From contig JAATGD010000292.1 in assembly GCA_015654965.1 (NCBI GenBank), positions 1 through 7,292 of the forward strand: a DNA stretch of 7,292 bases, read 5' to 3'. A model generated the notes under the pieces. It made no database searches. It saw only the letters and a program-made list of their open reading frames with translations, and had not been told where the DNA came from. Below, one piece after another: positions 6,236 through 7,292 of this stretch; positions within the stretch are counted from its first letter, which is position 1, and the number at the start of each line of letters is the position of its first letter. The translations under genes and the position numbers were made by a program. This DNA is from Hyphomicrobiales bacterium (GTDB taxonomy: Bacteria; Pseudomonadota; Alphaproteobacteria; Rhizobiales; Rhizobiaceae).

Positions 6236-7292
6236 CTAGCAGGCAAAAAGATCATTGAAAAGTACGAAGCCCATAAATCCCATAACAAAGAGAAAGCCCA
6301 CACGATAAAAAATTTCCTGCGCCGCGACTGACACCGGACTGCCCTTGATTGCCTCTACCGCATAAAAGACCAGATGCCCGCCATCAAGGGGCGGCAGCGG
6401 AAACAGGTTGAGAAGACCGATGCCGATCGACAGCATCGCCGTCAGCTGGATCAGCCAGTCAAAGCCCTGCCGCGCTGCCTTGGCGGCCATATTGGCGATC
6501 TTGACCGGACCGCCGAGCTGACACTTGTCCTCGCGCCCGAAAGCAAAGCGTTTGAAGAATTCGCCTGTGCGCACGACGATATGGCCAGTTTCGAGTACCG
6601 CCTGCCCGACCGATTCGAGCGGGCCATACTCAATGCGGCGGAAATTACCGACCGCCTCGGTCGTCTCGACACCGATTGCGCCGAGCTTGATCTTGTTGCC
6701 CAAGGGGTCGGTCCGTTCGACAATTGAAGGCGCGGCCTGAAGGTCAACCATCTTGCCATCGCGCTCGACGGTGAAACTGAGCGTATCCCCCGCCCTGCCC
6801 GAAACAATGCGCTGCACATCCGAAAAAGTAGTGATTTTCTGCCCTTCGACGCTGACAAAGCGGTCGCCGGGCTGAAAACCCGCCTCTGCCGCAGGACCAC
6901 CGGGCTGTACGCTCGCGATCAACGGGTCGGCCACCTGCCGTCCGTAAAGCGCAAAAAACACGCTGAAAATCGCAATGGTCAGGATGATATTGAAAGCGGG
7001 ACCGGCAAAAACCGTCGCAGCCCGCCGCCATACCGATTGAGTATGAAAGGCCCGTTTGCGGTCTTCCTCGCTTAGATTGCTGTTATCCACGCCAACGGGC
7101 GAGCTGGTTTCGCTCTCATCGCCGATGAATTTCACATAGCCACCGAGCGGAATGGCGGAGAGTTTCCAGCGCGTGCCATGGCGGTCGGTAAAGCCCAGAA
7201 GTTCAGGCCCGAACCCGATGGAAAAGGCTTGCGCGCCGATCCCGCACCATCGCGCGACGAGGTAATGCCCCATTTCGTGTACGAACACGACA
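6236..7292 (-). CDS. rseP: RIP metalloprotease RseP / MmpA (site-2 protease), 5' end outside the window
   Basis: This is an inner-membrane zinc protease of the M50B site-2 family, which cuts substrates within the membrane (RseA in E. coli, PodJ in Caulobacter). The window holds the last 351 codons; family members of this type have about 370-380 residues, so only the first transmembrane start is missing. The visible part opens with VVFVHEMGHYLVARW, containing the zinc-binding HExxH. PLGGYVKF follows about 40 residues later. There is a hydrophobic segment around 97-115 of the visible protein, a single PDZ domain at about 120-190 (VQPGGPAAEAGFQPGDRFVSV), the NLFPLPPLDGGH motif with the third zinc ligand near 302, and a last membrane segment at about 329-346 before the TAG stop (6236-6238). 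One PDZ domain instead of the two of E. coli RseP is the alphaproteobacterial form. It lies upstream of bamA after a gap of about 330 bp. Its substrate in this organism cannot be told from sequence. Confidence 0.96.
   Translation of the reverse strand, partial: VVFVHEMGHYLVARWCGIGAQAFSIGFGPELLGFTDRHGTRWKLSAIPLGGYVKFIGDESETSSPVGVDNSNLSEEDRKRAFHTQSVWRRAATVFAGPAFNIILTIAIFSVFFALYGRQVADPLIASVQPGGPAAEAGFQPGDRFVSVEGQKITTFSDVQRIVSGRAGDTLSFTVERDGKMVDLQAAPSIVERTDPLGNKIKLGAIGVETTEAVGNFRRIEYGPLESVGQAVLETGHIVVRTGEFFKRFAFGREDKCQLGGPVKIANMAAKAARQGFDWLIQLTAMLSIGIGLLNLFPLPPLDGGHLVFYAVEAIKGSPVSVAAQEIFYRVGFLFVMGFMGFVLFNDLFAC

Noticed and set aside
5962..6258. 98-codon plus-strand open frame in the rseP-bamA spacer
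   Set aside because: It runs into the rseP 3' end, has no clear Shine-Dalgarno, and shows no membrane, signal or domain pattern I can defend.
1..7292. Search for a novel system, mobile element, CRISPR array or RNA gene
   Set aside because: Every long frame with protein-like content belongs to a known envelope gene. I saw no direct-repeat arrays, transposase, integrase or tRNA-like cloverleaf.

Overview
This is a core-genome segment from an alphaproteobacterium. Its protein sequences look like Brucellaceae (Ochrobactrum/Brucella relatives), judging from the BamA, LpxD and LpxA sequences, the use of LpxI instead of LpxH, and the gene order. I cannot fix the genus. From memory the proteins are clearly diverged from classical Brucella, which would fit an Ochrobactrum- or Pseudochrobactrum-like lineage.

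All seven genes lie on the minus strand, so transcription runs from the right end of the window to the left. In that order they are: rseP (site-2 protease, 5' end outside the window), a gene-free region of about 330 bp, bamA (outer-membrane protein insertase), a 51-bp gap holding a strong GC-rich hairpin, then lpxD, fabZ, lpxA, lpxI and the first 75 codons of lpxB. From lpxD to lpxB the genes are tightly packed, with overlaps of 8, 20 and 4 bp and one gap of about 10 bp. This indicates one translationally coupled operon.

The genes build the outer membrane. LpxA, LpxD, LpxI and LpxB catalyse four steps of the Raetz lipid A pathway (LpxC is not in this window). FabZ supplies phospholipid acyl chains and competes with LpxA/LpxD for 3-hydroxyacyl-ACP. 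BamA inserts beta-barrel proteins into the outer membrane, and RseP is the envelope intramembrane protease next to them. Grouping these genes would help keep LPS and OMP supply in step.

The most interesting non-coding part is the rseP-bamA spacer (5903-6235). It holds a perfect 20-bp inverted repeat, TTAA-type boxes resembling CtrA sites, two GANTC (CcrM-type) sites and a weak candidate promoter. I see no tRNA, rRNA, CRISPR, insertion sequence, prophage or defence system, and no undescribed multi-gene system. The long plus-strand open frames are antisense shadows explained by codon choice.
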